Both the position numbers and the translations under genes were made by a program. The notes under the pieces were generated by a model that was not told the DNA's origin, did no database searches, and saw only the letters and a program-made list of their open reading frames with translations. Source: Minicystis rosea (GTDB lineage Bacteria > Myxococcota_A > Polyangia > Polyangiales > Polyangiaceae). From it: a stretch of 64,000 nt of DNA. Below, piece by piece: positions 26,476 to 35,423 of this stretch (its first letter is position 1; every line of letters starts with the position of its first letter). The stretch lies in contig CP016211.1 of NCBI GenBank assembly GCA_001931535.1, forward strand, positions 9,966,377 to 10,030,376, given 5' to 3'.

Positions 26476-27669
26476 ATGAAGATTGATATCTTCTCGGAGC
26501 TGCAACATCCACGAGAGCTGTGGGAGGGCGAGGACCACGAGCACCGGCTCATCAAAGACGCCATCGAGCAGGCGCGCCTGGCCGACGAGTTAGGCTACGG
26601 ATGTTGGTGGCAAGTCGAGCACCACACGGCCGAGGAGTTCAGCCACAGCTCGGCGCCGGAGATCATGCTCGCGGCGATCGCGCAGCACACGAAGCGCATC
26701 CGCATCGGTCAATCCGCGGCGCTCTCGCCCTTCCGCTTCAATCATCCCATCCGCATCGCCGAGCGCGCCGCCTTCCTCGATCACGTGAGCGACGGCCGCT
26801 TCGAGCTCGGCCTCGCGCGCTCGACCATCCCGGAGTGGCGCGTCTTCAACATCCCCGCCGGGGAGACGCGGGCCCAGATGCAGCAGGCCTTCGAGATGAT
26901 CCCGCAAATGTGGACGCAGGATCGCTTCTCCTGGAAGAGCGAGTTCTTCGAAATCAACAACGTGCCCATCGTGCCGAAGCCCTATCAGAAGCCCGGTCCG
27001 CGGCTCTGGCAGGCCTGCGGGAGCCCGACCTCGTTCGAGCAGGCGGGCAAGAACGGCGTGGGCGCGCTCGGCGTCACCCTCTGGGCCTCGCTCGACGAGG
27101 TCGCGGAGATGATCGATCTCTATCGTCGCGCCATCGCCCGCTGCGAAAAGCCCGTGGGCGGCGTGGTCAACAACCAAGTCGCCTTCTTCACCTTCGCCCA
27201 TTGCGTCGAGAGCCACGAAGAGGCCATGGCCAACGGCGCCGCCAAAGCCGCGGCCTGGTACACGAACGGCTCCTTCACCTTCTTCGAGGCCAAAGAGCTC
27301 TTCCTCCAATCCATGGCCGAAACGGAGGCCGCCGCGAAAGACCCGGCCGGCGGCGGCCTCACCGGCCAATACGCCCGCAACAAGAAGGCCGGCCCGCCCT
27401 CGCGCGCACAGCAAGTGATTGGCCGCATCGTCGCGGGTGAATCGGTGCCCGACGAAGAGGTCTACGAGGTCCTGAGCGGGCAACAATCGCTCATCGTCGG
27501 CTCCCCGGACGATTGCCGGAAGAAGCTCAAAGTCTATCAAGACCTCGGCATCGACCGCCTCATGTCCTTCCACCAAGTGGGCGCCCTCCGCCACCCGCAG
27601 GTGATGAAGAGCATTCGCATGCTGAGCACGCTCATCCCCGAGTTCGACCCGCCCTCCGCGGCGAGCTGA
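26476..27669 (+). CDS. LLM-class flavin-dependent oxidoreductase (luciferase-like)
   Basis: The 397-aa product has the bacterial luciferase-like TIM barrel (PF00296). An N-terminal M-K-I-D-I-F-S-E-L strand is followed by A-D-E-L-G-Y-G-C-W-W-Q-V-E-H-H, R-I-R-I-G-Q-S-A-A-L-S-P-F-R-F-N-H-P-I-R-I-A-E and S-D-G-R-F-E-L-G-L-A-R. Such enzymes use reduced flavin and oxygen; the substrate is unknown. The start is fixed by AAAAGGAG at 26463-26470. A TTGACA at 26420-26425 is a possible -35 with a weak -10. Confidence 0.88.
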   Translation: MKIDIFSELQHPRELWEGEDHEHRLIKDAIEQARLADELGYGCWWQVEHHTAEEFSHSSAPEIMLAAIAQHTKRIRIGQSAALSPFRFNHPIRIAERAAFLDHVSDGRFELGLARSTIPEWRVFNIPAGETRAQMQQAFEMIPQMWTQDRFSWKSEFFEINNVPIVPKPYQKPGPRLWQACGSPTSFEQAGKNGVGALGVTLWASLDEVAEMIDLYRRAIARCEKPVGGVVNNQVAFFTFAHCVESHEEAMANGAAKAAAWYTNGSFTFFEAKELFLQSMAETEAAAKDPAGGGLTGQYARNKKAGPPSRAQQVIGRIVAGESVPDEEVYEVLSGQQSLIVGSPDDCRKKLKVYQDLGIDRLMSFHQVGALRHPQVMKSIRMLSTLIPEFDPPSAAS

Positions 27670-27677
27670 AGCAACGT

Positions 27678-27743
27678 CGCGCCCTCCGAGGGCGCGTGGT
27701 CGGGATGCGGGAAGAAAGGGCCGCCCGAGCAAGACGGCCCTTT
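27678..27743. terminator. Two consecutive hairpins after the luciferase-like gene
   Basis: CGCGCCCT-CCG-AGGGCGCG (27678-27696) is followed by AAAGGGCCG (27715-27723) paired with CGGCCCTTT (27735-27743). Both are perfect stems, between convergent genes, consistent with bidirectional termination. Confidence 0.65.
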
Positions 27744-27803
27744 CGAGCCCCTCGCAGCGCGACGATTCAACCCCGAATCGAACACCGCACCCCGCATCTT
27801 GCC

Positions 27804-28217
27804 TCAAGCACTCTCAGGCCCTTCCCCTTCTTCCTCGTCGTTGCGCATCTCGTGCTCGCGTAGCCATCCTCGGAGATGCGGCGCATCGAACTCTCGCCCA
27901 TGCTCCACGTCGGCCACCACGCATCGAGTCGCCTCTTGCAACTTCAACGCGAGCTCGACCACCGATCGGATCAGGCCCGGATTGTACAACGCGCACCTCA
28001 CGACACCGCCCTGCAGGTCGACAGGCATGCCTCCGAATTTGAGCTCCGGCGCGCCGGCCACATCGGCGAATTGCTCCACCAAAGGCATCACGATGTCGGG
28101 ATCGAGCGGCCGCAGAACGACGACGTGACGACCACGAATGTTGATCGGGGCGAGGTATCCCATCGTCAGATAGTGCTGAAAGCTCACGCGTTGCCTCTCG
28201 AGAATCGTTGTCGCCAT
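27804..28217 (-). CDS. Uncharacterised protein, second gene of a pair
   Basis: The 137-aa product has no recognised domain. It has strands around G-R-H-V-V-V-L-R-P-L and R-C-V-V-A-D-V-E-H-G, and an acidic C-terminus (N-D-E-E-E-G-E-G). No signal peptide or membrane helix is seen, so it is probably cytoplasmic. The start is uncertain: the ATG has GGAGG only one base upstream, and an upstream GTG is an alternative. It follows the other uncharacterised gene by 32 bases on the same strand. Confidence 0.55.
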   Translation of the reverse strand: MATTILERQRVSFQHYLTMGYLAPINIRGRHVVVLRPLDPDIVMPLVEQFADVAGAPELKFGGMPVDLQGGVVRCALYNPGLIRSVVELALKLQEATRCVVADVEHGREFDAPHLRGWLREHEMRNDEEEGEGPESA

Positions 28218-28249
28218 CCCTCCAAGCACCCCAGGCCCCGTGCAGGCGA

Positions 28250-28558
28250 TCAGACCTTTCCGACGTCTCCGAGATCCAGCGGGAAGGCAATGGGTTCGCC
28301 CCCATCGAATCGACATACCACGTCGTGAATCGCAAACTCTGGATGCTTCAATGTCCCAAACGCTTCCGGTCGCCCAGACATGCTGTATCCGCCGGTCTTT
28401 GCGAGCAAGATTTCGACCGAGAATGGAGCATCGTTCACGGTGGCGTCGACACGATGGACAGGTCCTTCGCTATAACGGCCAAGGCCCCGATCGTTGCGAA
28501 CGAGCTTGATACCGAGCATGACCGTGTGAAGCCGACGGGGTATGTGCTTATACGGCAC
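28250..28558 (-). CDS. Uncharacterised protein, first gene of a pair
   Basis: The 102-aa product starts at GTG, supported by AGGAG six bases upstream. It looks like a small beta-rich protein (H-R-V-D-A-T-V-N-D-A-P-F-S-V-E-I-L-L; E-F-A-I-H-D-V-V-C-R-F). No domain, signal peptide or membrane segment is recognised. Base composition is lower in GC than the surroundings, and the pair sits between unrelated genes, which fits acquired DNA. Confidence 0.6.
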   Translation of the reverse strand: MPYKHIPRRLHTVMLGIKLVRNDRGLGRYSEGPVHRVDATVNDAPFSVEILLAKTGGYSMSGRPEAFGTLKHPEFAIHDVVCRFDGGEPIAFPLDLGDVGKV

Positions 28559-28727
28559 AACGATCTCCTGCTCGAAAAAGGATGACCTCGATCATGTCCC
28601 CACGTTAGACGAGCTCGAGCGGTGGGGGCTCTCGATTCACCGAGACGAGCTGCCGCGTGCGGCTCGTTCGGCTCGGCGGAGCGTCGGTGCTACAGGTCGA
28701 TGCATCATGTCGCCGGAGGTCAAGGTC

Positions 28728-29813
28728 ATGGATCACGCCGCTCGCCGTCTCACCGGCGGATCGCGCCTCGATCGCGTCACCCCGGGCGCCCTCCTCGCCG
28801 CCGCGCTCCTGGCCGGCTGCGCGCCGCCGGCGCCGCCGGCGCCTCCCCCCGTCGCGAGTCAGCCCCCTCCGCCCGCGGTGGCCGCGGTGGCCCCGGTCGC
28901 GCCGCCGGCCCCTCCTCCAGCCCCCGAGCCTCCTCCGCCGCCTGCCGAACCGGCGGGCCCCGTCATCCATTTTGCAATGGAGACCCCATTTCGGCTCGAT
29001 CGCCGCATCTTCCCCAAAACCAAAGCAGCCTTCCTCGCCGATCTCGCCGATCGCACGGCCTGGAATCAGGGCGGGCTCGGCCCGCTCTCGGCGCCGTTGC
29101 CGCCGGTGCCGGGGCATCCGGCGCCCAAAGTGATCATCGATGTGACGCGCGCGTCGGGCGGGCTCAAAGCGGCCGATGCGCAGCGCGCGTTGCGCAAAGG
29201 GCTTTGGATCAAGGTGGTGGAGTGTTTCTCGCTGGCCGCCTACAAAGACCAGAAGCTCCGGGGCATGGCCACGCTCACGGCCACCGTGGCGGCGAGTGGC
29301 AAGGTCACGGGCGCGCGGGCGACACAACATACGTTCCCCGACGACGAGGTGCCTCGTTGCCTGTCGAACCAGATTCGCGCCTTTTCGCTGCCCAAGTCCA
29401 AAGCACGCTCGTCAATGACCCTCCAGATTCAGGTGGGCCACGGCGACGAGCCGGTGGCGCCGCCGGCGAGCCTCATCGTCCCTGGAGATGGGGAGATGAC
29501 GCCGGAGGCGATGCGGCAGGTGATCGAGGCCGCGAAGCCCGTCTTCGAGGACTGTTATCGGGCCGCGCTCGAGTACGCGCCGGGGCTCTGGGGCAGAATC
29601 GGGATTCGATTCCACGTCACGGAGAAGGGCAAGACGGATGAAGCCTTCGAGGCGGAGTCGCGCTTTCCCGACGAGCGGGTGACGCTCTGCATGCTGCGGG
29701 CGGCGCGGAAGCTGACGTTCCCGAAGCCGGTGGATGGGGACATCCGCTTCGTGGTGCCCATGCGGTTTTGGTCGGACAAGGCGGAGGTGCCGAAGGCGCC
29801 GGAGGTGCCATGA
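28728..29813 (+). CDS. Lipoprotein with AgmX/PglI-type C-terminal domain
   Basis: The 361-aa product has a signal sequence with lipobox L-L-A-G-C, a Pro/Ala-rich linker (residues about 35-85), a middle domain and a C-terminal domain. That last domain has V-I-E-A-A-K-P-V-F-E-D-C-Y-R-A-A-L, L-W-G-R-I-G-I-R-F-H-V, V-T-L-C-M-L-R-A-A-R-K-L-T-F-P-K-P and a closing P-M-R-F-W, the pattern of the AgmX/PglI C-terminal (TonB-C-like) family common in myxobacteria. The middle region (K-V-V-E-C-F; V-P-R-C-L-S-N-Q-I-R-A-F) looks like a second copy. The ATG at 28728 has GGAGG nine bases upstream. Envelope role, partner unknown. Confidence 0.8.
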   Translation: MDHAARRLTGGSRLDRVTPGALLAAALLAGCAPPAPPAPPPVASQPPPPAVAAVAPVAPPAPPPAPEPPPPPAEPAGPVIHFAMETPFRLDRRIFPKTKAAFLADLADRTAWNQGGLGPLSAPLPPVPGHPAPKVIIDVTRASGGLKAADAQRALRKGLWIKVVECFSLAAYKDQKLRGMATLTATVAASGKVTGARATQHTFPDDEVPRCLSNQIRAFSLPKSKARSSMTLQIQVGHGDEPVAPPASLIVPGDGEMTPEAMRQVIEAAKPVFEDCYRAALEYAPGLWGRIGIRFHVTEKGKTDEAFEAESRFPDERVTLCMLRAARKLTFPKPVDGDIRFVVPMRFWSDKAEVPKAPEVP

Positions 29814-29852
29814 GCGCTTCCAGCGCCGGTGAGAGCTGGAGGGGAGCGAGGC

Positions 29853-31517
29853 TCAAAGGCCTCTGGTGAAGACGAACATGTTGGACTCGGAGAAGAAGCC
29901 GAGTTGGCCGCTCCCGAAGTCGACACCACCCTGGGTGCTCCCCGTGACCAATACCGTGCCCTGCGGGCCGAGGGCGACGTCGTACACCCGAGTGAAGTAG
30001 CTCGAGGGCACGGACGCCGCCCACACCAACGCTCCGTCGGGGGTGAGCCTCGCGACGACGGGGCTTCTCCCGGCCTTGAGGCCCGTGAGCGGACCGGAGC
30101 CGAAATCCGGCCCGATTGCGCCATCGAAATAGCCGGCCACCACCACGTCTCCGGTGCTCGTCGACGCGAGCCCGGTCAGAAAATCGTGGGCGCCCGTCCC
30201 GAATCGCTTGCTCCACAGCGCGTTGCCGGAAGCATCGAACCGCGCCAACACCCCGTCCTCGAGACCGCTGTCGGCGAGCGGGCCATTGCCCAGGTCCGCC
30301 GCGCCGGTCTCGAACCCAGCCATGAATACGCCGCCCGCGGGATCCGCCGCGAGCCGGAAGCCCGCGCCGGTGGACGTATCATCGAATGCCTTGCTCCACA
30401 CATGCTCTCCCGAGGCGGTGAGCTTGACGAGGTAGCTTTGCCCATTCGAGGACGAGGAGGTGAGCGGCCCCCCGCCGAAATCGATGGTCGTATGGAAAGA
30501 GCCGGTGATCAGCAGATTTCCGGCGGTGTCGACGGCGACGTCGTTCGCAAAGTCCCAGTTGCTCCCGCCGAAGCTCTTGCTCCAGACATGGCCCAGCGAG
30601 CCGTCGAGCTTGGCGATGAAGGCATTGGTGTAACCATCGGTGTTGGTGAACGCCGCTCCTCCCGCATCGAAGGTGCCATAATAGGAGCCGACGACGATCA
30701 CGCCTCCCGCCCCATCGAGAGCGATCCCACCCACGTCGGCGCGACCATTCAAGGCCCGCGCGGCCAGCGTCGTGCCGGTGGGAGCGAGCTTGACCAAGAA
30801 GGGCGCTTGGGTCGCGTTTCCATCGATGGGGCCTGTGCCGAGATCGATGGATCCTTTGAAGGTGCCCCACAGGTAGATGTTTCCGGCCGCGTCGATGGCC
30901 ATCTCGCCGATCTCGTCATCGCCGGCGCTGCCGAATCCGCGGCTCCAGAGGACGTTGCCGGCAGGATCCAGCTTCACGACGAACACGTCCTCACCGCCCA
31001 CGACCGGGAGCGCTCCAGCCCCGAAATCCAGGCCCGGCGTGAGCGTGCCCGCCACGATGACGTTGCCGTCGGCATCGGTGAGAATGCGGTCGCCTCTCGA
31101 GCCGGTCGCGCTTCCGAAGACGCGATTCCACCCCAGGGCTCCACACGTGCTCCCGCCCGGCCCTTCGTCATCGTTCTTGCCGTCGCAATCGCGATCGAGC
31201 CCGCCATAGCACTGCTCTTGAGCAGGCCCGACCTCACCTTCGCAAGCGCCGAAGGCCGTGCCCGCGGCGTTGCAAGTCCGAATGCCGGCTTTGCAGAGGC
31301 CTTTGCCTTCAGTGCCCGATGGGCCCGAGTAACAAGACTCCTCTGCTCCTGGTGTGCAGATCACCGGCCCACCGCTCGAGCTCGAGGAGCTCCCCGCTCC
31401 GGAGCCACCATCGCCAGAGCCTCCGCTTCCCGAGCTACCGCCCCCACCACAAGAGATGAGCGCTGGGAGCGCGGCGAAGGCACACGCCAGCATGGGAATC
31501 ATGAACGGTGAGCGCAT
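29853..31517 (-). CDS. Lipoprotein with SBBP-type beta-propeller repeats
   Basis: The 554-aa product has a signal peptide with lipobox A-L-I-S-C, a Gly/Ser linker and a small Cys-rich module (residues about 50-125: E-E-S-C-Y-S-G, G-L-D-R-D-C-D-G-K-N-D-D-E). About eight repeats follow with the pattern D-x-x-G-N-(V/I)-x-(V/I)-x-G-x-(F/T), each with an x-V-K-L-x-x-x-G-x-x-x-W-S-(K/R) strand. This is the SBBP/beta-propeller type seen on myxobacterial surfaces. The Cys-rich module resembles MopE-like metal or Ca-binding repeats. GGAGGTG precedes the start. Function unknown; surface display is inferred. Confidence 0.82.
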   Translation of the reverse strand: MRSPFMIPMLACAFAALPALISCGGGGSSGSGGSGDGGSGAGSSSSSSGGPVICTPGAEESCYSGPSGTEGKGLCKAGIRTCNAAGTAFGACEGEVGPAQEQCYGGLDRDCDGKNDDEGPGGSTCGALGWNRVFGSATGSRGDRILTDADGNVIVAGTLTPGLDFGAGALPVVGGEDVFVVKLDPAGNVLWSRGFGSAGDDEIGEMAIDAAGNIYLWGTFKGSIDLGTGPIDGNATQAPFLVKLAPTGTTLAARALNGRADVGGIALDGAGGVIVVGSYYGTFDAGGAAFTNTDGYTNAFIAKLDGSLGHVWSKSFGGSNWDFANDVAVDTAGNLLITGSFHTTIDFGGGPLTSSSSNGQSYLVKLTASGEHVWSKAFDDTSTGAGFRLAADPAGGVFMAGFETGAADLGNGPLADSGLEDGVLARFDASGNALWSKRFGTGAHDFLTGLASTSTGDVVVAGYFDGAIGPDFGSGPLTGLKAGRSPVVARLTPDGALVWAASVPSSYFTRVYDVALGPQGTVLVTGSTQGGVDFGSGQLGFFSESNMFVFTRGL

Positions 31518-31686
31518 GATGCACCTCCGATGTGTCCTCGAGTGTCCAGGAGCATCGGTGGATGGTCAAGGCTCTTCGCCTCTTCGGGTCGTCCGAATCG
31601 TGCTCTTCGTTCAACGGTGGGACACGCGTGAATGAGGGCCGTTCAGTGCTGCTCGGCCCGTCAACCATGCTGGGGCCAAAAGCACC

Positions 31687-32445
31687 TCACGACTCACCCT
31701 TCGTGAGCACCTCGCACCCGTCGCGTGTCACCAGCACCGTGTGCTCGAATTGTGCCGACAGGCTTCCATCCAAGGTCACCACGGTCCACTTGTCGGGGAG
31801 AATCCGCACCTCGGGGCCACCGAGGTTGACCATGGGCTCGATGGTGAAGGCCATTCCGGCCTTGAGGCGAAGGCCGGTGTTGCGGGTGCCATAATGGGAG
31901 ACCTGCGGGGGAGCGTGCATGGTGCGGCCGATGCCATGACCGCAGAAGTCGCGGACGATGCTGCAGCCTTCGCGACGGGCGAGCTCCTCGATGGCGGCGC
32001 CGATGTCGCCGAGACGGGCGCCGTCGCGGACGACGGCGACGCCGGCCTCGCGGCAGCGGCGGGCGACGTCGACGACGTGTCGCGCTTCGGGGCTCGGCTC
32101 GCCGATGAAGAACGTCGCCGACGTGTCGCCGTGGAAGCCGTCGAGGCAGGTGGTGACATCGACGTTCACGATGTCGCCGAGCTCGAGGCGCTCGTCGCGA
32201 CGGGGGACTCCATGACAGACGACGTGATTGCGGCTGACGCAGACCGCGGCCGGGAAGCCGTGATAACCGAGCTGGCTCGGGGTGCCGCCGCGACGAGCGG
32301 TGTCCTCGCGGACCCATTGATCGATGTCGGCGGTGGTGACGCCGGGGGCGAGGCGCGCGGCCACGTGGGCGAGGGTCGCGGCGGCGGCGCTGCCTGCGCG
32401 ACGGAGAGAGGCTTGATCCTTCGTGCCGAAGAGGGTGATGGGCAT
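31687..32445 (-). CDS. map: Type I methionine aminopeptidase
   Basis: The 252-aa product removes the N-terminal methionine of new proteins. The pita-bread fold's five metal ligands are all present: D96, D107, H170, E203 and E234 (contexts V-N-V-D-V, F-H-G-D-T, G-H-G-I-G, I-E-P-M-V, F-E-H-T-V). The catalytic His is H78 in V-V-C-H-G-V-P. It has the usual length and no SH3-like or zinc-finger extension. It is divergent from a small HTH-only LysR-type gene. Confidence 0.95.
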   Translation of the reverse strand: MPITLFGTKDQASLRRAGSAAAATLAHVAARLAPGVTTADIDQWVREDTARRGGTPSQLGYHGFPAAVCVSRNHVVCHGVPRRDERLELGDIVNVDVTTCLDGFHGDTSATFFIGEPSPEARHVVDVARRCREAGVAVVRDGARLGDIGAAIEELARREGCSIVRDFCGHGIGRTMHAPPQVSHYGTRNTGLRLKAGMAFTIEPMVNLGGPEVRILPDKWTVVTLDGSLSAQFEHTVLVTRDGCEVLTKGES

Positions 32446-32533
32446 GGGCCGAAGGTGAGAGCAGAGGGGTGCGAGGATCCAATACCGATTGAGTATGGCG
32501 ACCGTGGACGCGCGCCGTGGTAACCTCGGGCGC

Positions 32534-32809
32534 GTGAGCCTCGCGCAGATTCAATATTTCGTGGCGGTCGCCGAGGAAGGCAACGTGTGCCGCGCGGCGC
32601 GGCGGCTCCGTGTGTCGCAGCCTCCGCTCAGCCGGCAGATTCAGAGCCTCGAGGACGAGCTCGGGGCGCGGCTCTTCGAACGCACGCCGCGCGGCGTGCG
32701 GCTCCTCCCCGAGGGTGAGGTGTTCCTCGCGCATGCGCGGCGCATCCTCGGTGAGATCGACGCAGCCGTGGCCGCGGTGCAGAGCGCTCGGCCCGGCGCG
32801 TCCTCGTAG
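32534..32809 (+). CDS. HTH-only LysR-type protein
   Basis: The 91-aa product matches only the N-terminal winged helix and linker helix of LysR regulators (S-L-A-Q-I-Q-Y-F-V-A-V-A-E-E-G-N; R-V-S-Q-P-P-L-S-R-Q-I-Q-S-L-E-D-E-L-G; L-L-P-E-G-E-V-F-L-A-H-A-R). It then stops at a clean TAG with no effector domain. I chose the GTG giving the standard LysR start; an ATG 13 codons upstream is possible. It may be a genuine stand-alone DNA binder or the 5' relic of a full regulator. Confidence 0.65.
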   Translation: MSLAQIQYFVAVAEEGNVCRAARRLRVSQPPLSRQIQSLEDELGARLFERTPRGVRLLPEGEVFLAHARRILGEIDAAVAAVQSARPGASS

Positions 32810-32950
32810 CCTGTCTCATCGGCTCTCGTGGCGCTCGTCGCGCGCGCGCCGCTCGACGTCAGCGCGCGCGCTGGGCCGGCTCGCAGGCATTGTTTGCAAT
32901 TGTTAGCCGCGGCGCGCGGCGCGGCGCGCGCCGCTATCATGCTCGCCATC

Positions 32951-33664
32951 ATGGCAGCGACTCCCGACAACGAGGCCATCGGCGTCGTTTACATCGAGGA
33001 CGACGAGCGGCTCGCGAGCCTCACCGCTCGATACTTGGAGTCGCACGGCGTGCGCGTGACCGTCGCGGGCGATGGGCGCGACGGGATCGCCAAGGTGCTG
33101 CGCGAGCGCCCCGACGTGATCCTGCTCGATTTGATGCTCCCCGGACAGGATGGGCTCGAGACGTGCCGCGAGCTGCGGGCGCGGGTGGACACGCCCATCA
33201 TCATGGTGACGGCGCGCGGAGACGAGGTCGATCGCGTCATCGGCCTCGAAGGGGGCGCGGACGATTACATCGCCAAACCATTCTCGTCGCGCGAGCTCTT
33301 GGCGCGGCTCCGGGCGCAGGTGCGGCGCGCGCGCGGGCGCGCGGGCCCGGGCGCGCGGATGATCCGCGCAGGCGGCCTCACCATCGACACGACCGCGATG
33401 CGCGCGACGCTCGATGGCAAAGACCTGGTGCTGACGACCTACGAGTTCACGCTGCTCCGCGTGCTGGCCGAGCGGGCGGGTCGGGTGCTCTCGCGGGAGC
33501 AGATCATCGATCTCGTGCGCGGCAGCGCGGACGAGGTCTTCGATCGATCGATCGACGTGCACATCTCCCACCTTCGCCAGAAGCTCGGTGACGCTCCGCG
33601 GAGCCCGAAGCTTTTGAAGACGGTGCGCGGGATCGGCTACATGCTGGCGCTCGAAGGGGGCTAG
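32951..33664 (+). CDS. OmpR-family response regulator
   Basis: The 237-aa product has a receiver domain with acidic pair E16-D17-D18, phosphoacceptor D60 (I-L-L-D-L-M-L-P-G), the conserved Thr in M-V-T-A-R and Lys in A-K-P-F. It ends in a winged-helix output domain (L-T-T-Y-E-F-T-L-L-R-V-L; I-D-V-H-I-S-H-L-R-Q-K-L-G; V-R-G-I-G-Y-M-L). An earlier ATG four codons upstream is possible. One base separates it from the sensor kinase, its evident partner. A GC-rich 9-base hairpin (32909-32934) sits in the leader just before the start. Confidence 0.93.
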   Translation: MAATPDNEAIGVVYIEDDERLASLTARYLESHGVRVTVAGDGRDGIAKVLRERPDVILLDLMLPGQDGLETCRELRARVDTPIIMVTARGDEVDRVIGLEGGADDYIAKPFSSRELLARLRAQVRRARGRAGPGARMIRAGGLTIDTTAMRATLDGKDLVLTTYEFTLLRVLAERAGRVLSREQIIDLVRGSADEVFDRSIDVHISHLRQKLGDAPRSPKLLKTVRGIGYMLALEGG

Positions 33665-33665
33665 C

Positions 33666-35168
33666 GTGCGCCGCATCCTCTCGCGGCTGACGATCCGGAT
33701 TTACCTCGCGGGCCTGCTCCAGTTCGCGGTGGTGCTCTTGGGTTTCTTGCTGCTCCTCAGGATCCGCGCGGCAGCCGACGCGGAGCACGAGCGCGAGGCA
33801 CGCGCCGCCGTGGATGCGGTGGCCGCGAAGCTCGGTGACGACGAGGCCGTGCGGCGCGAGCTCGATCGCGTGGGGCGCGAGCTCGGCGCGTCGCTGACGA
33901 TTCACGACGATCACGGGCGCGTGCTGGTCACGAACCGGCGCGAAGGCGATCCGCCGCCGGGACCGCGGGCCCCCGGGACATCCATTTTCGATTTCGGCGC
34001 GCTGCGCGGCCCACCGCCGCACCGCGATCCTCCGCCGTTCCACGGGCCGCCTCTCGATCCACCGGGCGCGCACGGACCGCCGCCGGAGCCGCATGGGCCG
34101 GGTGCGCCGCACGGACCGCCGCCGGGGCTGCGTGGGCCGCCTCCGCGCGACGCGATGCCCGCGTATCTGATGCCGGTGCGCCTGCCCGATGGCAGCGAAG
34201 GGCACGCGTTCTATGCATTGCGCGACACGCCTTCACCGCGGCGCGATGCGTTTTGGATCGTGGCCATCGTGATCGTCGGCGTGGGTGTCGTCTCGTGGGT
34301 GCTCTCGCGATCGCTGGCGCGGCCGCTCGGCCGCCTCTCCGATGCGGCGCGCGCGTTCGGCGGGGGGAAGCTCGATGCGCGGGCGCGGCTCGCGCGGGCC
34401 GACGAGATCGGCGATGTCGCCGCGGCGTTCGATGAAATGGCAGAGCGCATCACCACGCTCCTGCGTGCCGAGAAAGAGCTGCTCGCCAACGTCTCGCACG
34501 AGCTCCGGACGCCGCTCTCGCGCATCCGGGTGGCGCTCGAGATCGCGGAGGAAGGCGACGCGGAGACGGCGCGCGCCGCGCTCCACGACATCGCGCAGGA
34601 CTTGAGCGAGCTCGAGCGGCTCATCAGCGACGTGCTCACCGCGGCGCGGCTCGACCTCGACGAGGGCCCGGTGGGCAGCGGCATTCCCCCGCTGCGGCGC
34701 GAGCACATCGAGGTCTCCGGCATGCTCGAGCACGCAGCGGCGAAGTTTCGCACGGCGCACCCGAAGCGCACGCTCGTGGTCACGCTCGCGCCTGATTTGC
34801 CGGAGATCGACGGCGATCCGGTGCTCCTCCGCCGCGTCGTCGACAACCTCTTGGAGAACGCCCGCAAGTACAGCGCGCGCGACGAAGGCGAGATCGAGCT
34901 GCACGCCTCGGTCGAGGAAGCGATGGTGCACATCGAGGTCCGCGATCGGGGTATCGGTATCCGCCCCGAGGATCTGCCGCACGTGTTTCGCCCTTTCTTC
35001 CGAGCTGATCGCAGTCGCACGCGCAAGACGGGTGGTTTCGGCCTGGGGCTCGCGCTGGCCCGTCGCATCGTGGAGGCGCACGAGGGAACGATTGCCTTGG
35101 AGAGCACCGTCGGAGAAGGCACGCGCGCCATCGTGCGCTTGCCGGCGGCGTCACGAAACAATCGGTAA
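33666..35168 (+). CDS. Sensor histidine kinase with Pro/His-rich sensor loop
   Basis: The 500-aa product has a membrane helix at about residues 12-31, an extracytoplasmic region to about 195, and a second helix at about 196-215. HAMP follows, then HisKA with the phospho-His in N-V-S-H-E-L-R-T-P near residue 277, and HATPase_c (N-L-L-E-N-A-R-K-Y, D-R-G-I-G-I, G-F-G-L-G-L-A-L-A). The sensor region contains about 65 residues (about 97-162) dominated by Pro, Gly and His. It starts with GTG just after the response-regulator stop, and the two form one operon. Overall layout is CpxA/EnvZ-like. Metal sensing through the His-rich loop is an inference. Confidence 0.92.
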   Translation: MRRILSRLTIRIYLAGLLQFAVVLLGFLLLLRIRAAADAEHEREARAAVDAVAAKLGDDEAVRRELDRVGRELGASLTIHDDHGRVLVTNRREGDPPPGPRAPGTSIFDFGALRGPPPHRDPPPFHGPPLDPPGAHGPPPEPHGPGAPHGPPPGLRGPPPRDAMPAYLMPVRLPDGSEGHAFYALRDTPSPRRDAFWIVAIVIVGVGVVSWVLSRSLARPLGRLSDAARAFGGGKLDARARLARADEIGDVAAAFDEMAERITTLLRAEKELLANVSHELRTPLSRIRVALEIAEEGDAETARAALHDIAQDLSELERLISDVLTAARLDLDEGPVGSGIPPLRREHIEVSGMLEHAAAKFRTAHPKRTLVVTLAPDLPEIDGDPVLLRRVVDNLLENARKYSARDEGEIELHASVEEAMVHIEVRDRGIGIRPEDLPHVFRPFFRADRSRTRKTGGFGLGLALARRIVEAHEGTIALESTVGEGTRAIVRLPAASRNNR

Positions 35169-35423
35169 CAACGAGATCACGATTCCTTCACACGCCTCTT
35201 CCATTCTGATTCACGGATTCACGCGGCGGTGACTCGCCGCTCCGCCGCATGAACGAGGTGCGCGGCCATCGCATCGCGCCGACCGGCACCGTTCGGCACG
35301 TACGCGCCCCGCGAGAGGTCGTCGCCGGCCGACCGCGAGAATCGGCGAAGGTTCTCGCGGATGGCGGGCAAGGGAAGTCGAGGGCGCGAGCACGAGGCTC
35401 GGGCCCCCACAAGAACCCAGTGC

